Shown here: in pieces, positions 1 to 12,329 of the stretch
How positions within the stretch are numbered: position 1 is the first letter of the stretch
How the letters are laid out: every line of letters starts with the position of its first letter
Assembly (NCBI GenBank): GCA_022495995.1
Contig: JAFEMH010000339.1
Location: 186,001-250,000, forward strand
DNA length: 64,000 bases
Direction: 5' to 3'
From: Adenophora triphylla var. japonica
Lineage: Eukaryota > Streptophyta > Magnoliopsida > Asterales > Campanulaceae
Program-made: the position numbers and the translations under genes
Notes under the pieces: generated by a model
Database searches by the model: none
What the model was told of the DNA's origin: nothing
The model's input: the letters and a program-made list of their open reading frames with translations, nothing else

Positions 1-727
1 CTTAACCGCCTAACCGATAACCGTGTAACCGAGGTTAACAAAGGTTAAGAAATTTTTACTCCGGTTAACCGCCGGTTAATTAACCGGTTAATTAACCGGC
101 GGTTAACCGGCGGTTAACCGTATATCCGTTGGAAATTTGAAAAATATAGCCGTTAAAACACAACTTTTTATTCAAAAAAAATATTTCAAAGTTATATTTT
201 AATATTAAATTTAATTAAAAATTTGAAATTCTGTAAAAAGTTAAGTTTTTTCTTTATATACTTCCGTTTCTTTTAAATCCGTTAAGTTTTCATTTCTTTA
301 AAAATTCATACCTATTTTTCTATAACTTTTTGCAAAAAATATTAGTCTTAAAAACTATTTAAAATAGTTTTATTTATCCAAAAAAAAAAAAAAAACAGTT
401 CATATACAGTTACATATTTAACAGAAACTGTTAAATATTTAACTGTTTTTTCAAAAAAAGTGTTAAAAACTTAACTTTTTATTCAAAAAACTATTAAAAA
501 GTTATTTTCTTTTTAGTAAAAATCTGACATTCTTGAAAAAATAAACAAATACAAACATAATTAACCGTTTATTAACCGGGTTAACCGGGTTAACCGGATT
601 AACCGTTAACCGGTTAACCGTAACCGTGACTTAACGGTTAACGGTTAAGTCCGATTAATGATTTTAACCTTCGTTAACCGCCGGTTATTAACCGGTTAAC
701 CGCGGTTAATTAACCGTGGTCACGTCT
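1..727. mobile_element. hAT-like element, right portion (cut by window edge)
   Basis: Two clusters of the palindrome GGTTAACC and its variants (1-125 and 560-720) flank an A/T-rich core without a usable ORF. Dense short palindromic repeats close to the ends are typical of plant non-autonomous hAT elements. The right edge reads ...GGTCACGTCTA at about 727, after which the repeats stop abruptly. The left end lies outside the window, so neither TIR pairing nor an 8-bp TSD can be tested. A CACTA or other DNA element with subterminal repeats is an alternative. Confidence 0.45.
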
Positions 728-2095
728 AGGGAGGAGTAGATTTTGATTTCTTAGTTTGTGGTTGGTATTGGACTACGCATAGTTGATGATCAATATTATA
801 AAGTAATCAATATTTGACTAAAGAGATAGAGATGATTCATTGGATTAACCAAATAAGAGTTGACTTCTCTTTGGGTATTAATGTCAATCTGACTTTGCAG
901 CCGCTTTACATCCTACCTACCTACCACCAGATACAGCGGCAATGTTTGCGCGTCGCGTCGGATTGGTAACGAAGATTCCATATTTCAACCTTCTAAAACA
1001 TGTTTAAAACAAAGACTTGGGTTAGACCGTTTCGCTGTCAATATTCGCCCACCCATCGCTTACTTGCCAATGCCATGTGTTATTAAAAAAAAAAATACAA
1101 TAAATTTAAAATAAAATATTTTGAGATTTTGAATTCGAAAAAAAAGAAAAATTAAAAATAGCATTGTTTTTGTATTGACGAGACGAATCAAAGTACTAGT
1201 GTGATGATACCATTTTGAATTATTTTTATAAAATCATATTTTGTAACAAACAAAAATGTTGAACTGTTCGTCGCATGAAATGTAACACTTGCTATTACTA
1301 TGAAGGAAATAAACTGTAAAAATCCAGAAATGTAATAATTTTTATTATAATATATCACTGTTGTTTTTCATAAAATTTGAAATAGTTTTGAAATATAGCA
1401 GACAATATATATGAGTATAATTTGTTATACAAACGAATATAACAGTTTTTGTAAACCAAATATTAATTTTTTTCTTTTTAAAAAAAGTAAAATTTTTTCA
1501 CAAATGAATATAACATTTTTTATTATAAATATAAAAGTAATTTTCCGGTGAATTTTTTCTTATCCTTTAATCCTTTCTGTAAAATTATGGTTACATTTCA
1601 GAAAAAAAAATGTTACATTCATTTATAGTAGTTGTTACATTTGTTGACGGAAAAAAAATGACCAGAGAAAAATTAGTGGACAAAAAACTGAACGAATCGA
1701 CAAACGAACAGAACGGTAGGCGAACCGCCTCACAGACAGTATCACAGGAGACCACCTCCGTGCGTAATAGGCTAATACACCGTCTCTTCCGCTCCAATAA
1801 AATCATGATTTTTATTCTTTTATAAATATTATCCTATTTGAAAATTTCTAGTTTTATATTCAATGCTTAATTTCCTTGTACTTTCATAGAATAATTTAAT
1901 AATTATAGATTAATACTCCAAAAGTCTCCCAAATATATCTAACATAACCTTTTGTATTGTTTTTTCCTCAATTATCTCACATATTTTTGCCTATGAGATC
2001 GACTTGAATATCATAATTTTTTATTTCTTTTTCATATGTAGGTTAAATCTTAGTTTTTTTAACTTTGATAGAGGTTCTGAATTATTATGACTCCT
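728..2095. other. A/T-rich intergenic stretch, no gene seen
   Basis: About 1.4 kb with homopolymer runs and only short ORFs of 71 codons or less that show no recognisable family. No RNA gene, terminal repeat or coding pattern was recognised. Confidence 0.5.
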
Positions 2096-2139
2096 AGGGG
2101 CCGTTTGGTTTGGCGTATACATGCCGGATACATTACAAG

Positions 2140-2760
2140 AAAAAGGCTTATTTACGACGGATTTTAACCGCCGTATATAAAACGCGTCCCACCGTATATA
2201 CTATTTACGGTGGATTATCCACCGTATATGGTGCACCGTATAAAGCATCGCCGTATATAGTATATACGGCGGATATCCCGCCGTATATAGTATATACGGC
2301 AGAATTACAACCGTCGTATATAATTAAGTACAAATACGGTGGCTTATGGACCGCCGTATATAACGAAATACAAATACACCGTATGTATAACAGGCGTATT
2401 TGAGGAAGCTTTTTACGGCGGTATATAACCGCCGTAAATGATGAAAATTCATATACGGTGGTGTATATCCGTCGTATATAATAGACGAGTCGTCCATTAT
2501 AGCACGAGTCGTCCCATTTGCACCCCACCCAGATTCCCTCGTCCCCCATTTGGGGACGAGTCGTCCATTATGCTTATCTACGGCGGATGTAGGTATCCGC
2601 CGTAAATAACAAGTTATGAGACGAGTCGTCCAATATAGCACGAGTCGTTTCATTTGCACCCCACCCAGATTACCTCGTCCCCCTTTGGGCACGAGTCGTC
2701 TAATGACATATTTATGGCGGTTTTGAATAATCCGCCGTAAATAACTATATTTTTTTTCCT
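2140..2760. repeat. CACTA left subterminal repeat array
   Basis: Many copies in both orientations of a roughly 12-bp motif of the form CCGCCGTATATA or TATATACGGCGG. They match the array at the other end of the element (10985-11340). In the family such arrays bind the TNP1/TNPA protein. This role is inferred here. Confidence 0.85.
2486..2703. repeat. Direct duplication of an ~84-bp segment inside the CACTA left end
   Basis: The segment from ACGAGTCGTCC through the CCCACCCAGATT core to a second ACGAGTCGTC is present at about 2486-2570 and again at about 2622-2703. Only a few substitutions separate the copies. A short stretch with a GGCGG-type subterminal motif lies between them. Confidence 0.75.
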
Positions 2761-3024
2761 AGCAGCTTTATATAAATCACATTCCCCAAAAATACACCCA
2801 TGCACAAAAACCAAATTCAACCTGTATATAACCAAAAATACACCCGCAGAAACCAAATTCAACCTGTATATAAAATAACTAAGCTTCGTAAATGTATATA
2901 CAAACACAATATCAACATAATAACCATTAACACAAAAAAGATAGTTGAATGTATCCAAAACTCAACACAATACAACACAATATCAATGTTTACAATTCAC
3001 AACTTTTAGAAAACATACCACCCC

Positions 3025-4641
3025 CTATTCATTACTGCCATTTCCACGTTGTTCCATAAAACAACGTTTCAAATCTTCTAGTTGCTTTTGAAAATCTGAT
3101 GTGATCTGTTGGCGTTGATCCTCAAGTTGCTTTTGAAGATCTGTTTTGAGGGATGACACCGTCTCCTCAAGTTCAGCAATACGGCCGCGTAAGCGCTTTG
3201 AGAAGTTGAGGCTTTACCAAACACCCTAGTTTTGGTAAGACCGCCTCCCATACAGCGCACTCTCCCATGGTCATCATTTCCCATCAAATTTGTGAATATC
3301 TGTTCTCGCTTGCTGAGAGAGTTTTGTTCCTCCTCTGGTAGCTCTTCAATTGCATCATTTAACGTTAACTGTAACAAAAACAACATGTTCAATATAATTG
3401 TTTTAACTTTAATTAATATTATGAAAATGAAGTTAGAAATGAAAAAAGTATTCTATACAAGAACAAAACTGAAACATAAAAGGTTGAAACTTTAACTTAC
3501 GATCATACGAGAGGTGGTTTCATCTGCAGCCTGACCACTTTTGCCCGTGCGCGTAGCTATGAACAAGCTTACATGATCAGTTGGTAATCCCTCGTCTCCT
3601 CTCTACCATTTATAATAGAATCATTTGACCAAAAAACTATATATTTATATACGATACAAAAAGAAACATTAATTGACAACTGAGAACTAAATTGAACGAT
3701 GACAAACCTCTTTTATGATAGAGGGATGGGACTTTTTTCCAGTCCTGTTCAGGCACTCTTGCTTTCCTCGATTCGCTTGATTTATTAGTGATAATTCCTG
3801 GAAAAAAAGAAGATAATATTAGTATTAATTTGACTACTTATATAAGACATTCACGATAATAGATTGAGATTAATTCAAAATATATCCGAGCCTTATCTGT
3901 ACTCCACATTGCAACAAGTTCAGCCCATTGATTCGCAACGCACGCATGGGGTGGGTGAGCCAATGCGTCCTCGTCGGATTCATACCTATTATACATACAT
4001 TTGACCTGACATTTCCATATTACAAAGTCATAATCATAAATGTGAGTAAAATTGCATAGTAAGCAAATGAGATCTAAACAAATACATATTACAAGTAAAT
4101 AAAGTCGTCTGTTGCATACTTATTATATGCTTGTCTCACCTGATATTTTCAGTCTCGCCATTATTTATTGAAAGCTAGATTCATAACTGAGTAATACTCC
4201 GGAGACGCATTGGTATTATCCTATATACACAATTCAACAAAGAAAAAGAACAATTGTTAGAGAATCATAAGACTTTTGACTACTTACTAGAATACAAAAC
4301 TAAAGCCAAGAAAAAATAATTAAGTAAACGTAAGATTTATGTAAGGAATATGGATTACAACTTACTAGAACGTCTCTCCATATGGCATCTATAACTGCAC
4401 GTTCCATCTGAGGTCACTCTCTAGTTAATGGGAAATGTTCCCAATTTCTAACAAAATGTCCTAGTTGAGAAGCTAGTTTTGCCTGTTCCCCACCAACGGA
4501 TTGTCCATATTCATTCCATATTATATTTAATTTTTCTTTACCCCATTTTTTTGTTGATTTTGCCAGCCCTCTTCCTTTATTTTTTGAGGCCTCACCTGTT
4601 AATTCCTTCATTGGCGACATATCTGGCAAAAAAAACTTCAT
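3025..4641 (-). pseudogene. CACTA TNP1/Ptta-En-Spm-type protein gene, broken
   Basis: Minus-strand exon-like segments give a protein of the plant Ptta/En/Spm transposase family, which binds the element's ends. The first segment (4641-4345) contains the family pattern IIWNEYGQSVG followed by a leucine-rich LASQLG stretch. A TGA at about 4412 replaces the Trp normally found after the PLT motif. Further segments are visible near 4215-4140, 3985-3890 (AHPPHACVANQWAEL), 3800-3712, 3605-3500 and 3363-3025, with intron-like A/T-rich DNA between them. The last segment encodes a Gln/Glu/Leu-rich coiled-coil tail ending at the TAG at 3027-3025. A one-base shift near 3190 breaks the frame just before this tail. 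Exon borders are by eye. The N-terminus was not located. Confidence 0.7.
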
Positions 4642-5462
4642 AAAACAATGAGTTGTAATTAAACAAATAATAAATAGAGTTTAATGAGAAACAATGATAT
4701 AATGAACCAAAAAAATGAGTACAGTTCGAAGCTAATATCATCTCTACATTGGACAATCCTTGCCTTTAGAACATTTATCTCACAGCTATTAGACTCAGTT
4801 TTACATATGCGGTTCTCAAGAACATATTACGTAAGTTTGTCCAAGGAAAATGTCAATCCTTACATTGCGGCAAAGACGGAGATGAGACCAAAAGGAAATG
4901 GAAAATAGCAGTTAAAAACACATAATGGCATTCATGTCCAAAATCCAAATAAATAATTCCTTGGTCATGAAAAATAAGAAAAAGTAAAACCATGTTACAT
5001 TAGCATAATCAGAACAGTGCTCGCATCACGATCTCACTAACACAAGAGGATACAACAATATGGTTTAACATTTAGCACCTCCATGCTAGTTGAATCAGAC
5101 TTACTTGTTTAATTAGTGAGCATTACAATAAGCATCAACCAATGGCAAAACAATCATATAGCAAACTTCAAACAAGCCAACCATCCCTAAATGTTTTCAG
5201 ATATTCAATTTTAATCAAGATAGACGAATAACCACATTTCAAAATAATTGCACAATACCTATACAGTGTACAAAGCAAATCACTATGAGAGTCCAGTGAC
5301 AAAAGGCTGAAAATCATTGTTTGAGAATCAAAGCAAAACAACAACCATGGAACGTGTGCCATGAATCTCAGGCATTTCAAATGGGTAATTTCATGAAAAA
5401 TAAAATAAATTTGACAAACATCTCTATCTGCAATGGTTCTCATCAACATCAACTATATATCA

Positions 5463-5950
5463 CAACAACAGCAACAACAACAACAACAACAACAACAGCA
5501 ACATTCAAAAATTGTAAAGGACAATTTCAAAACACAAACTTGTAATTGGATAAGGACAATTTCAAAACACAAACTGGTCACTATCACTCCGATGACACAC
5601 CAGTCCTTATGGTTTTCTGCATGGTTGAATGGGATAATGACAATTTCAAAACACAAACTTATAAAGTTGTATGATAGAAAGAATGTAAAGCCTCGAAAAC
5701 TTGCAATATTCAAAATTAATAGTAGTATTTTACTAGAATTAGTTGCACAAAAGGAAACCACTAAGCAAAAGCATTAAGTGCTTGATGTTATCAAACACAA
5801 CCTAAGTATGACTGTAGTTAGATTACAACCAAATCTTCTCACATATCACAACAACAGCAACAACAACAACAGCAACAACAACAACAACAAAAGCAACAGC
5901 AACAACAGCAACAGAAACAGCAACAACAACAGCAACAGCAACAACAACAG
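5463..5950. repeat. CAA/CAG trinucleotide tracts
   Basis: Two tracts of (CAA)n with interspersed CAG occur at 5463-5505 and about 5848-5950, within the CACTA interior. They create spurious Gln/Asn-rich plus-strand and Val-rich minus-strand frames. Between them, a unit containing GGACAATTTCAAAACACAAACT recurs three times (5518-5660) as a degenerate direct repeat. Confidence 0.8.
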
Positions 5951-6607
5951 TGTTGCTACAAGGGCAAGAATGAACCAAGTAAAAATAAGTAGTCAGAAGT
6001 AAGAAAGACATGGGCATTTTTGCCCATCAATATCCATAATTTTACACATGTAAGTATAACCACGTGCTTTATGATCTGGATAACAAACCTTAGAATAAAT
6101 AAAATGGACTAGTTCTCAATAACATCGTATAATAAAGTTTATCAAATTGAAATTCATTTGTTGCATATTTCCTACCATTAGATTCAGCAAGTATAACTAG
6201 CATCAGTGTGATAGAAACAGATCTGAGCATTCGACCACAGAAACACCAAATCACCCATTTCGTTTCCAATGAACACAAAACCAAGAAAAATCAACCCCAT
6301 TTCTCCCCTGCCTTTTCCCCAAACAAATTACAAAAACAAAGAGAATCAATAACTCTTTCTGGATTTTGGGATAAACAATCAAAGTATAAAATAGTACCGG
6401 GGGGGTTGGGGCTCAGCAGTGCCGAATTGGTGGAGAAGTGGGGCGGGGACATCCCAAAGTGATAATGAAGAAGGAAGTAAAGGACTAACTTGATATTTGC
6501 TTGATTCAAGGTCTGAAAACACTTGCTTTGTCACCTCCGCGAGGAAACGACCTGTCAAACCGTAAGCAAATGGTCAGCACTCATTATTGAGATACAAAAG
6601 AAGCAGA

Positions 6608-7432
6608 ACAAATACATATTACAATTAACAATATTAATATTCAACCATACAAAATAAAAAGTTTGATTGAACCCCAAAGATTCCCCTCAACTCATCATAA
6701 GTCACTTGATAGGCTTCATCATCCAGATAAAACCGAATAGAATTTTCTTGTGACCCCTTACCTACCTCCAAAGTTGAAAGGAACTCAAGTGAATATCTCA
6801 AATACGTATCTGCCCTCTTCCCCAGGAAATTACCTAACCCTGCTTGCGTCATCAATTCTGTTACTAATGTCTCTAAACCCAAATCCCTCAACACCGATAA
6901 ATGAAGGAAAGTGGTGACTTGGAATTTCCTACCCTCCAAATTCCGCCATTTTTTCTTTTGAGCGGAGGTCAATTGGATCAATCCCATATACGGCAATGAT
7001 GCATTAGGGGAAGTGGGATCATTTGGGATTACGGGCGGCGGGTTTTGTCTACCCCTCTTGTTGCTACCCCCTCTAACGTCTCTCTCCTTAGGAGGCATAT
7101 TTTCAACACAAAAACCAACTACAAAACCTCCACACAAATCACAAAGAAAGTGCAACAATAAACACACTCCCACAATCAAATTCTCCTTCCAATTCCCAAC
7201 CGAACCACCACACTACAGTTTCAACACAACCCACCTATATATAAGACGGAGAGACAAATTTTAGTAATAACATTGTCTTAGTAAATAGTAAGCAAATAAG
7301 ATCTAAACAAATGCATATTACAAGTAACAATATTAATATTCAACCATACAAAAATAACAAGTTTGATTGAAACATGAAACATAAGTAATAACATTGTCTT
7401 AGTAAATAGTAAGCAAATAAGATCTAAACAAA
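6608..7432. repeat. Direct repeats bordering the captured ORF1-like segment
   Basis: A ~64-bp sequence (core CAATATTAATATTCAACCATAC) is present at 6608-6671 and again at 7308-7371, on either side of the ORF1-like fragment. A second, ~48-bp repeat (core CATTGTCTTAGTAAATAG) is tandemly duplicated at about 7264-7312 and 7384-7432. A related piece occurs near 4061-4110. The pattern fits insertion or template switching that copied local CACTA sequence on both sides of foreign DNA. Confidence 0.8.
6634..7098 (-). pseudogene. Athila ORF1-like fragment captured in the CACTA element
   Basis: From the Met at 7098 the frame encodes about 154 residues. A basic, Pro-rich head starts MPPKERDVRGG. It is followed by a segment with the spacing seen in Athila ORF1 (PF03078-like) proteins: RKF..TTFLHLSVLRDLGL, later YLRYSLEFLSTLEV, then a short beta-rich IRFYLDDEAYQVTYDEL..IFGV. 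Homology stops at FGV. The last ~13 residues are encoded by the 64-bp repeat that borders the segment. The frame is open over the whole fragment and in the same orientation as the transposase genes. It is not a standard CACTA component. Family assignment is by pattern only, and a diverged element-specific protein is the alternative. Confidence 0.5.
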
Positions 7433-7548
7433 TAATACTCAAACTAATCATTATCATTATCGGCCATATCAACATCATCATTATCGGCCATATCAACATC
7501 AATATCATTGATATTAGTAGTTTCAATCTCGACCCCATCAACTCCCTC

Positions 7549-9673
7549 TCACACCCACGATGCTTCTTCGTTAGCAACATTTTCATCCAGATTTTGTGAG
7601 CAAAATGGTACCAATTTTGGAATCGAATCTGAAACTTGTTTATCATCATTTGAATATATGTCAAAACTATCTCTTGGTGTAATCCTCATCTCAACTTTCC
7701 AATCACTTTCTATAGGATCTTTAACATACCAAACTTGCTCAACTTGAGATGCTAATATGAATGGTTCATCACCAACTCGATTATCCTTATACAACTTATG
7801 ATTGAAGCATTTGTAGATGCAATGGTTTCCGAATGTTCATCTCTTTTAGGTCTCTTCTTGCTTTATCATTATCTTTTGATTTCCCCGCAGTACCTAACAG
7901 AGTATGTAGCATATTATCACACACATTTTTTTCAATGTGCATAACATCAAGATTATGACGAACATGATTATTTGCCCAATATGGCAACTCAAAGAAGATA
8001 CTTCTCTTTTTCCAATTGTGACACAACTTAGGAACCTTTCTCTTCTCCAACTTGGCTTGTTGCTTCTCACCCTCTTCTCTTTTCCTCTTTTTAATAACAT
8101 CTTCTATTTTATACTCTGTTTCCATATTTTCAACTTGTTTAAGCAATTTTGTTCCAAAAAATAACTTGGAATTATCTCTCACTTCATGAGTACCATCAAA
8201 AGAGCTTTTATCCTTACGAAAAGCATGACTCCTAGGCAAGAAGCGTCGATGACCAATATAACAATACTTGCCACCATGATCCAACCATCGTGCTTGAGGT
8301 CTCACATTGCAACAAGGGCAAGCATATTCACCTTTAGTGCTCCATCCAGACAACATTGCATATGCAGGAAAGTCATTTATTGTCCATAATAGTGAAGTTC
8401 GTAAAGTAAACAACTCGTTCCTTGATGCATCATAAGTTGATATACCATCTTCCCACAATTCCTTCAACTCATGAATTAACGGTTGGAGATACACATCTAT
8501 CTTGTTGCCCGGCCCTTTTGGGCCTTGAGTAAGCACCGACAAGAAGAAATATGGTTGTTTCATGCATAACCAAGGTGGAAGATTGTATGGCATAAGCACA
8601 ACCGGCCAAGTACTGTGAGATATAGTCATTGTTCTGAAAGGATTAAATCCGTCAGATGCTAATCCCAATCTAACATTCCGAATTTCACTTGAAAATAATG
8701 GGTAACGTTCATCGAATCCCTTCCACGCACGAGAGTTTGCAGGATGCCTCAGCACACCATCGTCTATTCTTTTCTCGGCATGCCATCTCATGAGTGTCGC
8801 GGTCTTAGATAACCAATACAACCTTTGCAACCTTGGCTTTAAGGGAAAATACCATACTTTCTTCATCGCTACCTGCTTGGGAAGTTTATTCTTGCCACTT
8901 GTTTCCGTACCTTCACCACTACCCCCTTCTTCTTGTTGCTTATATCTAGAGGCTCCACAAATTTCACATTTAGTAAGTTTTTCAGTTTCATTTCGAAACA
9001 ACATACAATGATTAATGCACGCGTCCCATGTTTTATAATTGAAACCCAAATCTGCAGTTATCTTGTACGCCTCACGATAGGAACTTGGCACTTTTGCTGA
9101 CTGAGGCAATGCCCTAATGAATTTTTTTAATAAAGAAGTAAATCCCTTATCGGCCACTCGATAATTAGCCTTCAAGTGCATAAGTTCTATAATAAATGAG
9201 AGTACTGTAAACTTATCACACCCTTTCCACAAGGCTTGATCAGCATCTCTCAAAAGTCTAAGAAACTTTGCGGTGGCGACATCTGATTGTACGATTTCTT
9301 CAATTCCTGGCTGGTTACTATCCAGCATACCCATCCCTTCATGTACCATTCGCCTCATACAATCTTGCACGCCTAATTCAATTTCAATACCATCTTCAGT
9401 TGTCCTATCATTATTATCATTCTTATACGCCGAAATGTACTCTTCCCCGTGCCTAGTCCAATTCTTGTAATCTTTTTGAAATCCCACTTCAATACAATGT
9501 GATTTCACGGTTGCACGGTCTTTTTGATAACGATTTGCGCATTTTTTACAAGGACAATATAGTTATTTAACACCAACAGACTTTTTTGAGAATGCAAAAT
9601 CGAGAAAGTTGTCAACCCCAGACATATACTCATTTGAAATCCGATTATCCAAATCAATCCAACTTTTGTCCAT
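7549..9673 (-). pseudogene. CACTA TNP2 transposase, nonsense mutation and internal deletion
   Basis: The Met at 9673 begins the transposase-associated N-terminal domain (MDKSWIDL...YMSGVDNFLDFA). An in-frame TAA at 9565-9563 interrupts it. The same frame continues through a zinc-binding CPCKKC patch into a 570-codon run (9508-7796) with the Tnp2 core: LPPWLCMKQPYFFLSVLTQG, WTINDFPAYAMLSGW, the CPCC pair, and near the end the DVMHIEKNVCDN motif. Normally DUF4218 and then DUF4216 follow. Here the core ends at LHLQ. After a frame change near 7795 only the last DUF4216 portion remains (FILASQVEQVWYVKDP, PRDSFD), followed by an acidic tail broken by a TGA near 7548. The middle C-terminal domains are therefore deleted. 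The catalytic region is otherwise well kept. Confidence 0.88.
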
Positions 9674-10984
9674 ATATGACTTGATATTTTTAACGTTAAA
9701 ATACAACCTATATATAAGATCGAGAGACACAAATTTTAGAATAAAAATAAACTCATAAACAAACATAGTCTAAATATGTACAACTTTTGGCTCGATATAG
9801 ATAATATACATTGTTGGAGCCTAGCCTATTAGTCGAGCTTGGGCCCATGATATAGTATAACCCCATGACAACATTCATTCCTTCTCTCTCACAATCCCCC
9901 CCCCCCCTAATTGAGAAGCTAATAATATGTAACGTGATATAAACGATTCATGTAGTAGCATTAAGGGATGATTTCAAATCCAATGACTAGCTATATGATT
10001 ACTACAAGGATGAACCCAATCCTGAATAGGAACTATAAAAAGAAAATACCTAGTAAACCGATCACAAGAATACCAGTTACAGTACCTATTATCTAAAGAA
10101 GAATCCTTCCAGTACTATTGCATTCTATCCCATCGTATCACATTTGATTGAATATTCAATAAAAAAAAGGCCAGTCTATTTCGACAAACGACCCACACCC
10201 AAGTTCCATAGCTTTTGGGCCGCTATCCCGATCGACCCTCACAGGGGCCATTTTGGGAGTATAACAAACCCAAAATGAAATAGGAAATGCAGAACTAATC
10301 ACATCAAATGTTTCCTAGACATGAAACCTCGAATCGGAAAGTGAGTGAAGCACAAAATGTACTATGGAAACAAGTTAGAAGTAAGAACATTCAAACACGA
10401 ATAACATCAAACATTTTAACCAGTTCTACTTAACAAAAACCATACGTTCAGGGGCACAAAAAGCAATCCGGTCCCCATCGAAGGTACGTAATACCGAACT
10501 TGAAATCAAAATTATAACTATGTAAACTAGCAATTTTCTTCAATTATAGTCAACAACAACAACAATAGTACCAAAGGATGACAAAGAACAACAACAACAT
10601 CAACAAAGAATAACAAGAATAAAGAACAACACAAAGAACAACAAGAATATCAACAATACAAAGAACAACAGCAACAACAAAAATTAAAAGTAAATCAAAA
10701 AAGGGGGAAAGAAATGTATACCTGCTGATTCGTTGTTGATCGAAGAAAACACGTCGCTAGGTTTTGGAGCTCAGGCGATTAGAGAGAGAGGAAGACCGGA
10801 GAAATCAAACTTTAAGAATTTTGGCAAGGCAATTTCGGGCGTTGTTGGTGGCGGTGAACGGAGAGAGAGGGAACGCTGATTTGGGGAGAGGAGAGAGAGA
10901 GAACGAAGCTAGAGCTAGGATGGGGATTGTTGGATTGCCCTAGAGGAGAAGAGAGATGGTTTTTGCGCGAAACTGAGAGTTGGA

Positions 10985-11340
10985 AATTTGGGTTCCCGGT
11001 ATTTATTACTATATACGGCGGATATAATACGCCGCCGTAAATATTGTTCACTATTTATGGCGGACGCGTGTTAACCGCCGAATATACTTACCTATTTACG
11101 GCAGATACTAATATACCGCCGTATATAACTTCAATCTCATATACGTATATGTCAAACGTACGTATACAACGTATTTACGGCGGCTTAAACCGCCGTATAT
11201 AATAAATATATACGACAGTTATGTATAATGCCGTATATATTATTTATATACGGCGAACGCGTATCATCCACCGTATATAACTAATATATACGGCGGGCAC
11301 GTATTACCCGCCGTAAATGACTGCCGTAAATAACCAACTT
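10985..11340. repeat. CACTA right subterminal repeat array
   Basis: Dense direct and inverted copies of the motif TATATACGGCGG / CCGCCGTATATA, mirroring the left array. The TNP2 promoter would be expected just inside this end, because both genes are transcribed leftwards. This is inference. Confidence 0.85.
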
Positions 11341-11353
11341 TCTTGTAGTGATA

Positions 11354-12329
11354 AATTTGTTTAGGATTATGAATCCAAGTAAGTAGTTGCTTGGTAGCTA
11401 ATAACACAAACATATTAATTAGCCGCTTCATCAGGATTAGCTATCTATCCCTTCAGTAATTATCCCGGGGGAGGGGGAGGTATTACTAATCCCCGTCTTT
11501 CGATTGGGGTGGATTACTTATTTTATCGCTAATTTACCCTGGCTTTACAACTGAAAACCCAGAACCCTAGCCTTAGTCAAGAAGTTTTTCTCTCCCACCT
11601 CAGTCAATTCATGATTACCGTCAAAGGTGAGTTCTTCATCTCATTCACCAATTTTTCCTTCCATAGAACCTATAAACCAGATTCTTCATCTCCTTCACAT
11701 ATTGTGTAATTTGATTTTTCTTTTTGTCTCAATAGGACCACTCATTGATAAGTACTAACCGGTGAAAGTTCAAACATAGAATTTGTGGAAATCAGAAAAT
11801 AATTGGTCACAAGCGGGATTTTTTTTATTATGTTCATGTTAAACTGGCTTGAAATCGGGTTTATTTTTCATCATAATTTTTTGAGTTTTTGATCAACTTT
11901 ATTTAACACATATGATTGGGACAATATGATTGATGCTATTTTGTTGAAAGTCAATTTGGGTCTTTGCTTTGATTTGATTGCCTTCGCTGCTATTTTGGTT
12001 TGATTTCATTGAAAAAGTGATTTGGGTTTTTTTTCATCATTACATATTAAATGATGGTATATTTACGTGGTTGTTTAGTTACCTTAGAACTATGAATTTG
12101 GGGTTCCTAGGATATTTGGTGAGATTTCTTGCTCACCTTTATTGTGTGAGTGTGAACATAGTCAAAACACTCAGGATCATTCTTTGATGGTAAACAAATA
12201 ACCTGATTGAACAAATTTTCTGCTAGAAATTATTCTTGTTTGATGTTATACTGATGACTTGGAACTTTTCCTTGTTTATAGCTAGACAGAGTGGAAGTGG
12301 AAAATGGATAGCTATCAACAAGACAGGTT
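11354..12329. other. Flank of the CACTA; 5'-UTR-like segment, no supported gene
   Basis: The segment has CT-rich, AACCCTAG-containing sequence at about 11560-11640, followed by an ATG and a GTGAG donor-like site. This resembles a plant 5' leader with an intron. No coding domain follows before the Copia remnant begins near 12330. It may be the start of a gene cut off by the Copia insertion. The 2096-2130 sequence left of the CACTA (GGGGCCGTTTGGTTTGG) looks like a Tourist/PIF-type terminus, so the CACTA may sit inside an older MITE. Confidence 0.35.

Larger units (their letters stand above)
2131..11350 (-). mobile_element. Full-length CACTA (En/Spm) transposon
   Basis: The left end reads CATTACAAGAAA at 2131. 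The right end is the reverse complement of CACTACAAGAAAG, ending at 11350. Both are bordered by the 3-bp duplication ATA (2128-2130 and 11351-11353). Hundreds of bases at each end are packed with copies of a TATATACGGCGG-type subterminal motif, as expected for TNP1/TNPA binding arrays. Inside, on the minus strand, are a TNP2 transposase (7549-9673) and a TNP1/Ptta-type gene (3025-4641), the usual CACTA pair. The left terminus has one mismatch in the CACTA tetramer (CATTA). Both genes are broken, so the copy is unlikely to move by itself. An Athila-ORF1-like fragment (6634-7098) sits between the two genes. Confidence 0.93.

Noticed and set aside
1591..1825. Overlapping 71-codon frames on both strands
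   Set aside because: They mirror each other, have no family pattern and lie in low-complexity A/T-rich DNA.
5321..6017. Gln/Asn-rich and Val/Cys-rich frames
   Set aside because: Translations of CAA/CAG microsatellites in the CACTA interior, with no conserved flanking domain.
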